64,000 bases of DNA from Candidatus Enterococcus moelleringii (GTDB taxonomy: Bacteria; Bacillota; Bacilli; Lactobacillales; Enterococcaceae): the NCBI RefSeq assembly GCF_017377575.1, contig NZ_JAFREM010000016.1, positions 1 through 64,000 of the forward strand, written 5' to 3'. The notes under the pieces were generated by a model. That model was not told where the DNA came from. It saw only the letters and a program-made list of their open reading frames with translations, and did no database searches. The first letter of the stretch is position 1. Every line of letters starts with the position of its first letter. A program made the position numbers and the translations under genes. Below, piece after piece: positions 46,229 to 55,500 of the stretch.

Positions 46229-46465
46229 ATGACGAAAGCAAAAACTTCTAAAGAATTGATAGATGCTATTTTTTTAGCCACTAACGATGCTGGAGAAATA
46301 GAAAGTGCACTACATGGATTATCTCAGTTCGTTTTTCACAGTATCGAAGGGGGATCTGCAACTAGTGCTGATTTGGGAGCATTGAGAGGGCTTGTTGCCG
46401 CAATATCAGCTTTAGCACAAGATCACTTGAGCAATTTAGATAAAATTTATTCAGATTTGGATTAA
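46229..46465 (+). CDS. Hypothetical 78-aa protein
   Basis: An acidic, mostly helical protein without recognised domain (ELIDAIFLATNDAGEIESAL, later LRGLVAAISALAQDHLSNLD). It starts on the base after the previous stop. Probably an early gene of the replication operon. Confidence 0.65.
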   Translation: MTKAKTSKELIDAIFLATNDAGEIESALHGLSQFVFHSIEGGSATSADLGALRGLVAAISALAQDHLSNLDKIYSDLD

Positions 46466-46478
46466 TTGGAGGTGTTTG

Positions 46479-46850
46479 ATGGTGGAGCCTATTATTCCAG
46501 GAGGAGCCATACTTGTTGCAAGAAAATTGAATAATAGTGCTATTTTCGAAAAGCCACTATTGTACCTGAAGGTATGGATTTATCTTTTGACGCAATCACA
46601 GCACAAAGATTTCAAGGAACTAAAACGTGGACAGATTTTTACATCGATTCCACAGATTCAAAAAGCTGTTTCTTGGAAAGTCGGATTCAGAACTGAAAGC
46701 GCGAGTAGAAATCAAATATTGAATATTTTAAATTGGTTACAGAAGCCAAGCGCTGGTAATAATCAGTCTCCGTTGATTGTCGTGGAAAAGGCAGCAACTG
46801 AGATGCTTATCACTATTTGTAACTACGATTCTTATCAAATAGATCAGTAG
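46479..46850 (+). CDS. Winged-helix replication-type protein, short form
   Basis: This 123-aa protein resembles the N-terminal domain of phage replisome organisers. It shares with its 261-aa neighbour an opening IFEKP, a central LKRGQ and a terminal NYDSYQ (neighbour: IFENP, LKRGQ, NYEEYQ). It therefore looks like a duplicated DNA-binding domain without the loader half. GGAGGTG precedes the ATG at 46479. Confidence 0.7.
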   Translation: MVEPIIPGGAILVARKLNNSAIFEKPLLYLKVWIYLLTQSQHKDFKELKRGQIFTSIPQIQKAVSWKVGFRTESASRNQILNILNWLQKPSAGNNQSPLIVVEKAATEMLITICNYDSYQIDQ

Positions 46851-46868
46851 TAGGGTGGTGATATTAAG

Positions 46869-47654
46869 ATGGTTAAAGGTGCATTTCAGACCAGCAGAGA
46901 GATTTTTGAAAATCCGATTTGGACGGATGTAGTTAAATTCCGAATATTTTTCTACATCTACGGAAATGCTGTCTTCGCTGATGATGGTGCCATGGTTGCG
47001 GGTGTTCATTTGAAAAGAGGTCAGTTTCTAAGGTCGTATAGGAACCTGCAAAATGACTTGGCATACAGGGAAAAAAGAGGGTATAAGCAATACTCGCTTA
47101 ATACTATAAAACAGAAAATTGATCAACTTGTAAAGGAAGGACGAATCAAAATTGAAGTCACCGATTACGGAACACTGTTTACCGTAGTGAATTATGAGGA
47201 ATACCAAGGGTTTGGACGTTACGAAAAACCGTTAAGTGAACGCCAAAAGAACGGCAAGAGAACGCAAAGTGAACGACAAGTGAACAATAATAAGAATGAT
47301 AAGAATGTTAAGAAAGATAATATACCGTCAAATCTTGCTCTGAAAGATCGCTTCGAATTACTTTGGAAAGTCTATCCAAATAAAAAAGGGAAAGACAAGG
47401 CGTTCAAAGCCTATTGCAAAGCAATCAAGGAAGGTGAAACCGATGATATTATTATCAAGGGTATCAACAGTTACACAAAGGAAATTCAAATTAAGCAGAC
47501 GGAAAAAAGATTTATTGCCCATGGATCAACCTGGTTTTCTCAAAGAAGATGGCAGGATGAATATATTACGCAATCAAGCGATAACTTTAACCCACTGCCT
47601 GAAAAGCGGGCAGCTGCAATTGAAGATATAGATAGTCTGAGGTGGGATGACTGA
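46869..47654 (+). CDS. DnaD-like phage replication initiator
   Basis: This 261-aa protein has an N-terminal winged-helix DNA-binding domain (1-115) and a Lys/Asn-rich linker. The C-terminal helical domain (KDRFELLWKVYPNKKGKDKAF, then FIAHGSTWFSQRRWQDE) is of the kind that loads helicase in Gram-positive phages. It overlaps the helicase gene by one base. Together they give the element its own replication. Confidence 0.82.
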   Translation: MVKGAFQTSREIFENPIWTDVVKFRIFFYIYGNAVFADDGAMVAGVHLKRGQFLRSYRNLQNDLAYREKRGYKQYSLNTIKQKIDQLVKEGRIKIEVTDYGTLFTVVNYEEYQGFGRYEKPLSERQKNGKRTQSERQVNNNKNDKNVKKDNIPSNLALKDRFELLWKVYPNKKGKDKAFKAYCKAIKEGETDDIIIKGINSYTKEIQIKQTEKRFIAHGSTWFSQRRWQDEYITQSSDNFNPLPEKRAAAIEDIDSLRWDD

Positions 47655-48946
47655 TGAATCAAGAGTTTAATTATGAAATGCGTTTAGCCGGTGATCTGCT
47701 TTGCCACCCTAAAAGGATTATTGATCTGGATGTTAACCTTTCTTGGTTCAAGATGGAATCAATTAAAGAAATCATCCGAGCGATCAAAGAGACTAACGGC
47801 AGTGAAAAGGCAGTTGAAGATATTATGAGAAGAATCAAGGCTAACAATCCACTGTCTACGATGGACACTGATCAATTGCTAATTCTAAAAGATCCTGCAG
47901 AGAACTTGAGGGAAGATATAAGCCAATTTTTCGCTGACCAAATCCATAAGCAATACGTTCAGCAGAAATTGATAGAGACAGCCGAACGATATGCAAAAGA
48001 ACCTAAGCAGTCTCTGCTAGACTATATTGCCGAATTGAAGGAAGAGCAAGAGGAGCTGCTAAGCGAACAAGATGATGGGGATATTCTCAAAGGATTAAAC
48101 GAGTTTATTTCCCGGATGGAAGAATCTACCTCACCATTCGTTGAAACCTTTGGAGGTGATCTAGACAAATATTTAGGTGGAGGACTCGTAGGAGGATCAT
48201 TATACGTGATTGGTGCTAGGCCTGCCGTGGGCAAGACAGCAATGGCTTTGAACTTAGCTGATAACATTGTCTCAAAAAACGAAGGCGTGACTGTCGGGTA
48301 TTTTTCTTTGGAAATGCCACTGGACCAAATGATGAACAGATATGTTGCTAAGCGAAGCCGTATAAACTCATACCATCTAAGAAATCCGATGCGGTTCCGA
48401 GAAGCATTTCCTAAAGAGGATAGAGTGAAAGCAATTGAAACCTACAAACGAATTGCTCAGCTGCCGATTAAAATCTACACAGCCCAAAGTTATCGCAATC
48501 TAAACAAAATTATCCGGACGATAAAAAGAAATGCATCAAGTGGCGAGTACGTGCCTATTATAGATCATGCCTTATTGATTGATGCTGGATTAGCTAAGAA
48601 TGACCGTAGGCTAAACATGATAGAGATCACTAAGCGACTCAAAGGGCTTTCCAATGAATTGAATATCCCCATCGTCTTACTTACACAATTGAATCGTGAA
48701 GTTGATAAGGTTACTAAAAAACCGGTGCTTGCGGATCTCCAGGAAAGCGCAAGCTTCGAACAAGATGCCAATGTAGTTATGCTGCTTTATCTAGAAGACT
48801 TAGCGGATCGCTCAAAACTATGGGTAAACATAGCCAAGAATAGAGATGGAAATGTAGGTGAGCTGCCATTCAAGTTAATTGGTCGATATGCTGATTTTAG
48901 TTTTGATTATGATCGATACAGGTCAAAGGGAGGAGCTAAACGATGA
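47654..48946 (+). CDS. Replicative DNA helicase (DnaB-like)
   Basis: This 430-aa ring helicase has an N-terminal helical domain, then a RecA-like domain with Walker A GARPAVGKTAMALNLA. YFSLEMPLDQMM and the DnaB motif IVLLTQLNREVDK follow. It shares the fold of host DnaB but lies in the phage early operon. Presence of an autonomous helicase means the element is not fully dependent on host replication loading. Confidence 0.92.
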   Translation: MNQEFNYEMRLAGDLLCHPKRIIDLDVNLSWFKMESIKEIIRAIKETNGSEKAVEDIMRRIKANNPLSTMDTDQLLILKDPAENLREDISQFFADQIHKQYVQQKLIETAERYAKEPKQSLLDYIAELKEEQEELLSEQDDGDILKGLNEFISRMEESTSPFVETFGGDLDKYLGGGLVGGSLYVIGARPAVGKTAMALNLADNIVSKNEGVTVGYFSLEMPLDQMMNRYVAKRSRINSYHLRNPMRFREAFPKEDRVKAIETYKRIAQLPIKIYTAQSYRNLNKIIRTIKRNASSGEYVPIIDHALLIDAGLAKNDRRLNMIEITKRLKGLSNELNIPIVLLTQLNREVDKVTKKPVLADLQESASFEQDANVVMLLYLEDLADRSKLWVNIAKNRDGNVGELPFKLIGRYADFSFDYDRYRSKGGAKR

Positions 48947-49248
48947 TATTAGGAACTGAAACGTGGAAGGAAAAGCGGGAACAAGCCAAAGAGCGTTTAA
49001 AATTTGCAAAGCAGCAAAATGAGGTTGCGAAATGTAAAGCTGCAGCTTGGGAAATAGAGTTTTGGGGAAGAGTGAGTATTTTGAGCAGTAGGATGCAGGA
49101 TTATTGCTACTCAGATGAATGGCTAGTTAGCCAAATTCAAAATACCTTGTTTGCAGACGAAAGATATTTCGTGGAGTTGGCCGCAAAAAATCGGGAGTAT
49201 GGTTTAATTCCAAAAAGAATTAGAGAGTTGCTAAATGACCAATGCTGA
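48943..49248 (+). CDS. Hypothetical 101-aa protein
   Basis: Not recognised. The first 40 residues are a charged helix (KEKREQAKERLKFAKQQNEVAK), followed by an amphipathic part rich in aromatic residues. It overlaps the helicase stop by four bases and the next gene by 14 bp, so it belongs to the replication operon. Confidence 0.65.
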   Translation: MILGTETWKEKREQAKERLKFAKQQNEVAKCKAAAWEIEFWGRVSILSSRMQDYCYSDEWLVSQIQNTLFADERYFVELAAKNREYGLIPKRIRELLNDQC

Positions 49249-49477
49249 GTATCTAGAGATTTTCCGATGCGAGCAACTTATTAGGACTCCCACAGTTAGG
49301 TTGTTGGAGGAACAAATCCGGATCTTATCTAGATTGAGTGGATTCTTCAGGAGTATCAACGAGATAGAGTTAAGCCGATATTGTAATCGAGTAGCAGAAG
49401 AAACAAAGTGGGAATCAATAAGTTTAGCAGAATACGAAAAAGCTCATGGAACAATATCTTTAAATTTAGGAGGATAG
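49235..49477 (+). CDS. Hypothetical 80-aa protein
   Basis: Helical, charged, no recognised domain (EEQIRILSRLSGFFRSINEI). It overlaps the preceding gene and is in the same operon. Confidence 0.6.
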   Translation: MTNAEYLEIFRCEQLIRTPTVRLLEEQIRILSRLSGFFRSINEIELSRYCNRVAEETKWESISLAEYEKAHGTISLNLGG

Positions 49478-49481
49478 AAAA

Positions 49482-49757
49482 ATGGAAGAACAATCAAAAC
49501 TGAATGTAGCAACTAAAGAAGAACTTGAAAGCTTATCAGTAAGCCTGAGTACATCGATTTGCCAAATTGATATGCTTAAGAATTACCTTGATTTATTAAG
49601 CCTTAATTTTCAAATGAAGAAGGATCATGAGAGCTTAGTCGAGTTGCACATGACATTATTTGACGAAAGAGCGTTAGGTAATATGAGTGAGATACTTTCC
49701 AATCTCAATGATGTAATATATGGTGTTTCTTGCGCTTTAGATGGTAATAATGAGTAG
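49482..49757 (+). CDS. Hypothetical 91-aa protein
   Basis: Helical protein without recognised domain, Leu/Ser-rich heptads (LESLSVSLSTSICQIDMLKN) suggesting a short coiled coil. A TTTAGGAGGA site precedes the ATG. It is the second last small gene before the operon terminator. Confidence 0.6.
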   Translation: MEEQSKLNVATKEELESLSVSLSTSICQIDMLKNYLDLLSLNFQMKKDHESLVELHMTLFDERALGNMSEILSNLNDVIYGVSCALDGNNE

Positions 49758-49845
49758 ATAAATCACTCGTGAGATAAAGATTAATGCTCTAGTATTAACA
49801 CAGAAAAAATAGCCAAATTGAAGGCAGCAGAAGGAGATTTGACTC

Positions 49846-49986
49846 ATGAAAAATGATACACTATATTTAGATACCAACAGTAAGACGGAAACTATCGAGC
49901 TCCCAAAATTTGGTGAGATTCGTTTAATTGTTCAAAATGGCAAAGTGATTCGTACGGAGACAACAATTTCTCAAAAAATTGAATAG
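49846..49986 (+). CDS. 46-aa protein resembling the YezD/DUF2292 family
   Basis: A very short gene with a strong AGAAGGAGA site. The protein ends in a beta pattern FGEIRLIVQNGKVIRTE, which recalls the DUF2292/YezD signature (GxIxIxVxDGxVxxIE). Function unknown. Last gene before a strong terminator, closing the early operon. Confidence 0.6.
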   Translation: MKNDTLYLDTNSKTETIELPKFGEIRLIVQNGKVIRTETTISQKIE

Positions 49987-50001
49987 TCTGACTGGAAAAC
50001 C

Positions 50002-50057
50002 AGAGGACATAAGAGGTTAGTCGAATTTTCGGCGGACCCCTTATGTTCTCTTTTTTT
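50002..50057 (+). terminator. Terminator closing the early/replication operon
   Basis: A 14-bp imperfect stem (50002-50016 with 50037-50051) with a 20-nt loop runs into a T tract. Confidence 0.85.
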
Positions 50058-50083
50058 GTTTAGTGATTTGGAGGTTGAATAGA

Positions 50084-50551
50084 TTGGGATTTGATATAGC
50101 AGAATTTTTATGTCCGGAGATAAAAGATGTCGATATCCGTAGTACCAAAAAGAATGTTGGTATCTTCCTAAGTGCATACCTGGCTTATAGACAGCGTGTT
50201 GGCCAGCCAAGAGAGCCAAAAGTAACAGCTTCTTTATCACTTACTCCAATTTCATCAAATCAGGTAAGTAAACAAGCTGAAGAAATACTAATCTATAACG
50301 AAGAAATAAAAGAAAAATTTCTCGAATTACATGAGCAATTCGTTTTAGGTTTTTCTGCTATTGAACATCCTTTTAAACCTGAAATAAGCAAAAGGAAAAA
50401 GAAAATATTTTATGATCGCTACATTTTAGGGTACTCAGTATATGTAACAGCAGAACGAAACCATGTAAGCGAAGATCTTGTTTCTCAGGAGTCAACAAAA
50501 TGTATTGTTCAGTTTGCTCACGCAATTGGGATGATTATTGCCAAGAAATAA
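50084..50551 (+). CDS. ArpU-like phage transcriptional regulator, copy 1
   Basis: This 155-aa protein is placed with the ArpU/late-activator group by its size and position. The C-terminal pattern (KRKKKIFYDRYILGYSVYVTA, then a sigma-4-like helix pair) also fits. It starts at a TTG nine bases after GGAGG; the longer GTG frame has no site. It aligns along its length with the next gene (shared: xxFxxAYxxxRxRVGQxRxPxVT). The two are tandem duplicates. Likely drives the late promoter. Confidence 0.72.
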   Translation: MGFDIAEFLCPEIKDVDIRSTKKNVGIFLSAYLAYRQRVGQPREPKVTASLSLTPISSNQVSKQAEEILIYNEEIKEKFLELHEQFVLGFSAIEHPFKPEISKRKKKIFYDRYILGYSVYVTAERNHVSEDLVSQESTKCIVQFAHAIGMIIAKK

Positions 50552-50570
50552 AATGGGAAGGGTGAATCTC

Positions 50571-51053
50571 TTGAAATTTAATATAGCCAAATATCAGAAG
50601 CCTGACCCAGATGAAATAGATTGGGAAGTCACCAGAAAAAATTTTTCTGTATTTGTTAATGCCTATCAAATTTCAAGGGAACGTGTTGGTCAAACAAGAA
50701 TGCCTAGAGTTACACAATCGTTTAGCTTAATTCCTCCATCAACAATCAATCAGGGCTGCGGGCAATCTGAGGTTTTACTTATTCAACATGAAGATGCCTT
50801 AGAAGAGTTCAATGAACTACATAATTTATTTGTCCAAGGCTATTCGGCTATATCCCATGTCAAACCGGATAAGTCAGAAAGAAGAAGGAAAATATTCTTC
50901 TTGAGATACTTTAATAACCTGACTCTTAAAGAAATATCAGAACGAATTTTTTTTGGGAGAGACGTAATCATCAAAGAATCAAAAGAAGCAATGCTGCAAT
51001 TTTGCACTGAACTTGAGCTGGTTGTTTATAAATCTGAAATAAGAAAGGGGTGA
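50571..51053 (+). CDS. ArpU-like phage transcriptional regulator, copy 2
   Basis: This 160-aa protein is the paralogue of the preceding gene. It also has a TTG start (50571), eight bases after GGGAAGGGTG; an upstream ATG (50538) overlaps copy 1 and has no site. The C-terminal half has RRRKIFFLRYFNNLTLKEIS, a sigma-4 like helix-turn-helix. The pair may act as a heterodimer or one may antagonise the other; the sequence does not decide. Confidence 0.72.
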   Translation: MKFNIAKYQKPDPDEIDWEVTRKNFSVFVNAYQISRERVGQTRMPRVTQSFSLIPPSTINQGCGQSEVLLIQHEDALEEFNELHNLFVQGYSAISHVKPDKSERRRKIFFLRYFNNLTLKEISERIFFGRDVIIKESKEAMLQFCTELELVVYKSEIRKG

Positions 51054-51057
51054 TCGC

Positions 51058-51270
51058 ATGAAAGTTTATGAAGATATTATTTACCAGCATTTGCTGAGAG
51101 AATTTATTGAGAAAGCCAAAGCTTTGAAAAAGGATGAATTACTAAACAGGCGAAACTTATCGGTAGCTAGAGTCGTTCTCAAATTGGCAGCTCAGAAATA
51201 TGTTTTAGATCCAATATCAATTAATGATTTTATTAAAATCTTCGAAAGGCAAGTTGCTAAAGAGGATTAA
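51058..51270 (+). CDS. Hypothetical 70-aa protein
   Basis: Basic helical protein with no recognised domain (LREFIEKAKALKKDELLNRR). GAAAGGGGTG precedes the ATG, four bases after copy 2 of the ArpU-like genes. It is the last gene before a 390-bp regulatory gap. Confidence 0.6.
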   Translation: MKVYEDIIYQHLLREFIEKAKALKKDELLNRRNLSVARVVLKLAAQKYVLDPISINDFIKIFERQVAKED

Positions 51271-51372
51271 AGCACTAAGCGGAATTGTAGAAACAAACTT
51301 AACCCAAAACAAGAAACAAAACTCAATTATGCTGCTTAGATGGATATTTAGGTTCCAGGTATATCAAAGTAT

Positions 51373-51408
51373 GGTTGCAACCTTTAGGGGTGCAAAAAAG
51401 ATGCAACC
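51373..51408 (+). other. Hairpin downstream of the ArpU operon
   Basis: A 7-bp inverted repeat (GGTTGCA / TGCAACC) separated by 22 bases. No T run follows. The 51271-51662 gap holds only this and the AGTACT cluster. Confidence 0.35.
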
Positions 51409-51483
51409 AAAAGTAACGTTCGAATAGTAACGCTAAATTTGCACCATGTTTTTTGTTCAGAAGTATGTTGAACAGAGAAATGT

Positions 51484-51575
51484 AGTACTACAAAAAGTAC
51501 TCCAAATGATTAAAAGTACTACAAAAGAATCAAATCCTGTTCTGACAACGATAAAAACCTGTTCATTGCAGTACT
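51484..51575. promoter_or_regulatory. Cluster of four AGTACT palindromes upstream of the late operon
   Basis: AGTACT occurs at 51484, 51496, 51515 and 51570; copies 1 and 3 extend to AGTACTACAAAA. An extended -10 (TGGTACACT, 51614-51622) without -35 follows, a typical setting for an activated promoter. The tandem ArpU-like proteins encoded just upstream are natural candidates to bind. Confidence 0.5.
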
Positions 51576-51662
51576 CACTGAGGTAAATGCTAGTAAATTA
51601 ATGGGGCTCATGATGGTACACTATGGCGATCAATTAACGAAAAAAGAAAGAAGGAAACAATT

Positions 51663-51920
51663 ATGACTGAAGAAAGCAAAATGATTTCTCAAACAAACGG
51701 CACAGACGTTCAGAGAATGGCTAAAGTCTTAGGTAATGAATACGGGCTCACTCCATCACAGATTGCCCGATTAGAAGTAGAACAATTAGAGGATCAAGAA
51801 TTATTAGCTAGAGAATTTAGAGCAGAGAATACCAATACCGCTAAACCTGGTGAAATGGGAAAAAGAATCGCAAAACGAGCCTTTGGAAATCGTAGCAAAA
51901 GTAAATATTTTAAAGACTAG
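51663..51920 (+). CDS. Hypothetical 85-aa protein at the head of the tape-measure operon
   Basis: Not recognised. The N-terminal half is helical, with GLTPSQIARLEVEQLEDQEL. The C-terminal tail is Gly/Lys/Arg-rich (GEMGKRIAKRAFGNRSKSKY) and could bind nucleic acid. A GAAGGAAAC site precedes the ATG. It does not resemble tail assembly chaperones that normally precede a tape measure. Confidence 0.65.
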   Translation: MTEESKMISQTNGTDVQRMAKVLGNEYGLTPSQIARLEVEQLEDQELLAREFRAENTNTAKPGEMGKRIAKRAFGNRSKSKYFKD

Positions 51921-51932
51921 GAGCTGAAACAG

Positions 51933-52508
51933 ATGGCAGACAATTACAAAAAAATAAATGAAATTACTGAATCAATCAAACTCATGCAGCAGCAGTATCA
52001 CTCTATGCGCCAAGAAATGAGTGAAGCCCAAAAAGAAATCGATGCATTAAATAAAGAACTTGAGATTTCACCAAGCTTCGGAAAGACTAAGGAACTGAGC
52101 ATTTTAGAAGATGGATATCTAAAGTATAAAAAAATGTGCGAAGCTTTACACGAAAAAATTACAGCGGAAAAGGCAAATAAGTCTGAAGAATTATCTCGAT
52201 TAACCCGCGAGATTATTCTATCACAAGTTAAGCATAATTTTGATGAAAAGCAAAATGAAGTTACCAACAAGATTTATGAATCAGCGAAATTGATTTTGGC
52301 AGCAGCTGTTGAAGTTTATGACTATAAAGAAACAGCGATTGCACAAGCTGTTGAAGAAATAGAAAGTAAAACTGGTATTAGCCAGTACTTATCTGAAGGT
52401 GAAAGCACAAATGCTGTAGGCGCTGAGTGTGCAAGGGAACTTGAAGCTAAAGTACTGACAATGCCTGCCAGAGATGTGCTTGAGAATATTGAGAAGAACT
52501 ACATTTAG
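51933..52508 (+). CDS. Coiled-coil hypothetical protein
   Basis: This 191-aa protein is mostly coiled coil in residues 1-100 (MRQEMSEAQKEIDALNKEL and on), with a more hydrophobic helix AKLILAAAVEVYDYKET near 115-130. A TAGGAGCTG site precedes the ATG. It lies directly upstream of the tape-measure gene, possibly in place of the usual chaperones; there is no slippery frameshift link to the preceding gene that I can see. Confidence 0.65.
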   Translation: MADNYKKINEITESIKLMQQQYHSMRQEMSEAQKEIDALNKELEISPSFGKTKELSILEDGYLKYKKMCEALHEKITAEKANKSEELSRLTREIILSQVKHNFDEKQNEVTNKIYESAKLILAAAVEVYDYKETAIAQAVEEIESKTGISQYLSEGESTNAVGAECARELEAKVLTMPARDVLENIEKNYI

Positions 52509-52575
52509 AGTACTATCTAAAAAAATAAATAAGTTCTTCAAATCGAAGACGTAAGTTTTAGAAAGGAGGAAGAAC

Positions 52576-55500
52576 ATGGAATTAGAAACTCTAGAAATAA
52601 TTTTCGATGCTAACATTGAACAAATTGAGAAGAAAATGAGCCCCTTCCTAAATCAAATGCAGGACACTATGGATCGCTTGTCCTCTATCTCTAATAACGG
52701 CATTGGAAAAATTGAGAAAAATCTTTCTTCTACAGCTGGATTCGATAAGGCTACTAAGAATTTTGAGAGAATGTCGGCAGTAGCTGACAAGCACTTTAAC
52801 AAGACCGAGCAAAAAGCAGGCGAAGCCGGGAAAAATTCTGCTGCTGCAATGACTAAAGGATTTTCAAAAGGAACTGCAAAAATGACTCAAGATATTCAGA
52901 CTGCCGTTGATAAAGCGAATCTGAAAATGCAACAAGCTCGTGCAGCTCAACAGAAGATTGCAAACTTAACTGGTGACAGGAATGGTGCTGCTATTTCTGG
53001 TGACGGGAAAGCCGTTAGTAAGTATGACGAAAAAATAGCTAATGCTCAAATTCAGATGAACAGGGCACAAAGTGATGCGCAAGCTATTGTGCGTAAACTG
53101 AAAACTGAATATGACGCAATTCCTCAATCAATCAAACGCGGCGAGACGCAAATGCAGCAGAACGAAGCTCAAATAGAGCGAATGCGGCAGAAGGTCAAAG
53201 CGCTGAATGAACAAATGCGTAACCAGCAAATTGAGAAGGGCAGCTTCGGCAAGAACGGCTGGCAGACTAAAGGCTTCGAGGATACTAAGTCTTCCGCTAA
53301 AACTTCTAGTGAGATCGCCAAGATTGAAGCTAAGATGCAGAAGCTTATTGCTGAGAATGACAAGCTCATGCAACAACTCGGGACCATGGATGATCGATCC
53401 GGTATGTTAAAGGGCGCTTTAGCTGGATTGAATACCGAACTCGGTGAGACCGGAGCAAAGACTGCCATGGCCACTAACGGCATGAGAAACCTTGCTGGTC
53501 AGAGTAAAACCACTCAAGGGATTTTCTCCCGGTTAAAGGGTGTGTTCACTAGTGCAGGCAATTCCTTCAAGAATGGCGTTGGCCGGATGGGTTCTATCTT
53601 CAGTAGGCAATCTAACCAGGTATCTAGCGGAGCTAACCGGATGTCGAAGTCCATGGGTGGCTTCGGCCGTTCAATGAAAATGCTATGGTCTCAATTGTTC
53701 CTTTTCACATTTCTTTATCAAGGAATTATGAAATTAGCCGGCGGTTTATGGTCGGCAATGAAGACCAACGAACAATTTGCTAGTTCGCTCAATCAGATCA
53801 AAGTTAATCTACTCACAGCCTTTTATCCAATCTACACCGCAATAATGCCGGCGATTAATACGCTGATGGCAGGAATTGCTAAGTTAACAGGGTACCTTGC
53901 TAGTTTCATAGCAACGATATTCGGAACGACCTATTCAGCTGCCAAAAAAGGTGCTGAGGGGCTCCAGTCTAACATTGATGCTATGAAAGAGACGGGCAAG
54001 TCTTCCGATAAGGCGAAAGAAAAAGTGAAAAAGCTTCAACAAGTCCTGATGGGATTTGATGAGATCAACACACTTAAGTTTGATACGGATGACGATAGCG
54101 ATGATTCGCTTGATGAACCGAGCACACCAGGAGGTTTGGATTGGTCGGGTGCCGAACCAGAGACTCCAGCATGGCTGACCAATTTTGCTAACAAGTTCAA
54201 AGAAATTATGTCGAAATTATTCGACCCGATTAAGTCTGCTTGGGATGCACAAGGTCAGAAAGTAATCGATGCTTGGAAATACGCTTTAGGCGAAGTGATG
54301 GGCTTGATTAAGGCAATCGGCCGCTCGTTCATGGAAGTGTGGACCAACGGGACCGGGCAGAGATTTGTCGAGAATCTGCTGATACTGCTAGCTGATGTAC
54401 TCTCCATCATTGGGGATATTGCTGGAGCATTTAGGCGTGCATGGGAAGATGGCGGCCGCGGTACAGCGCTCATTCAATCTATCTTCGATATGTTCAATGC
54501 AATCTTGGTAATGCTGCATGAAATCGCAGTAGCTTTCCGAAATGCGTGGAATGATGATGGATTAGGGCAGAGAATCGCTGCTCACCTTTTAGAGATTTTC
54601 ACAAACATCAATAACACTATTGCCAACTTGGCTACTCGCTTTACTGAAGCATGGAAGCAAGGTGCTGTTGGTGAATCGATCTTCAAGACTATACTGCGGA
54701 TGATCGAGGGTATTCTCGGCAACATCAACAATATTACTAGAGCAACAGCAGAGTGGGCTAAAACGCTCGATTTCACACCGCTGCTGCAGTCTATTGATAA
54801 GTTGCTGAAAGCAATTGAACCTTTGACTAAAAACATTGGCAATGGGCTTGAGTGGTTCTACAAGAATGTGCTGCTGCCGCTGGCGAGCTACTCGATTCAA
54901 GATTTGATTCCGGCGTTTCTGAATATGCTTTCGGGTGCATTAAAATTAATCAACAGCGTGATCGAAGCTTTAAAACCAACATTCCAATGGTTGTGGGACT
55001 CCTTTTTACAACCCATAGCAAAATGGACTGGGGGTGCAATAGTAAAAATCCTTGAAGGCATAGGGAAAGCTCTAACCAAACTGGGCGAATTTATAGACGA
55101 ACATCAGGAAGGATTTGCGAATTTCGTGACCTTAGTTGGCGCTTTTGCAGCAGTTATCGCAGGAGCTAAACTCCTTTCCGGTATCGCTGGTTTCGTAACT
55201 GGAATATTCAATATTATTTCGTCAATCAAATCACTGGCTGGATTATTCTCTTTAGTTAAGCTCGGATTGACTACGCTTGTTGGATTACTTGGAGGTCCGG
55301 TTACAGCGGCGATTGCTGCTGTTGTCGCAGTTGGAGTTCTTCTTTATAAAAATTGGGACACGATGAAAGAAAAAGCTGGACAGTTGGCCGACTGGATCGG
55401 CGAAAAGTGGCAAGCAATTAAGGACTTCACTTCGGAAACTTGGGAAAATATCAAGAATTTCATTTCGGAAAAATGGACCCAGATGAAAGAAGCGGTCGTG

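Noticed and set aside
51224-51427. 67-aa ORF after the ArpU operon
   Set aside because: It overlaps the preceding gene in another frame, lacks a ribosome site, and includes the hairpin at 51373-51408.
53128-53483. Minus-strand ORFs inside the tape-measure gene
   Set aside because: Shadows of a repetitive, open coding frame; no ribosome sites and no conserved motifs.
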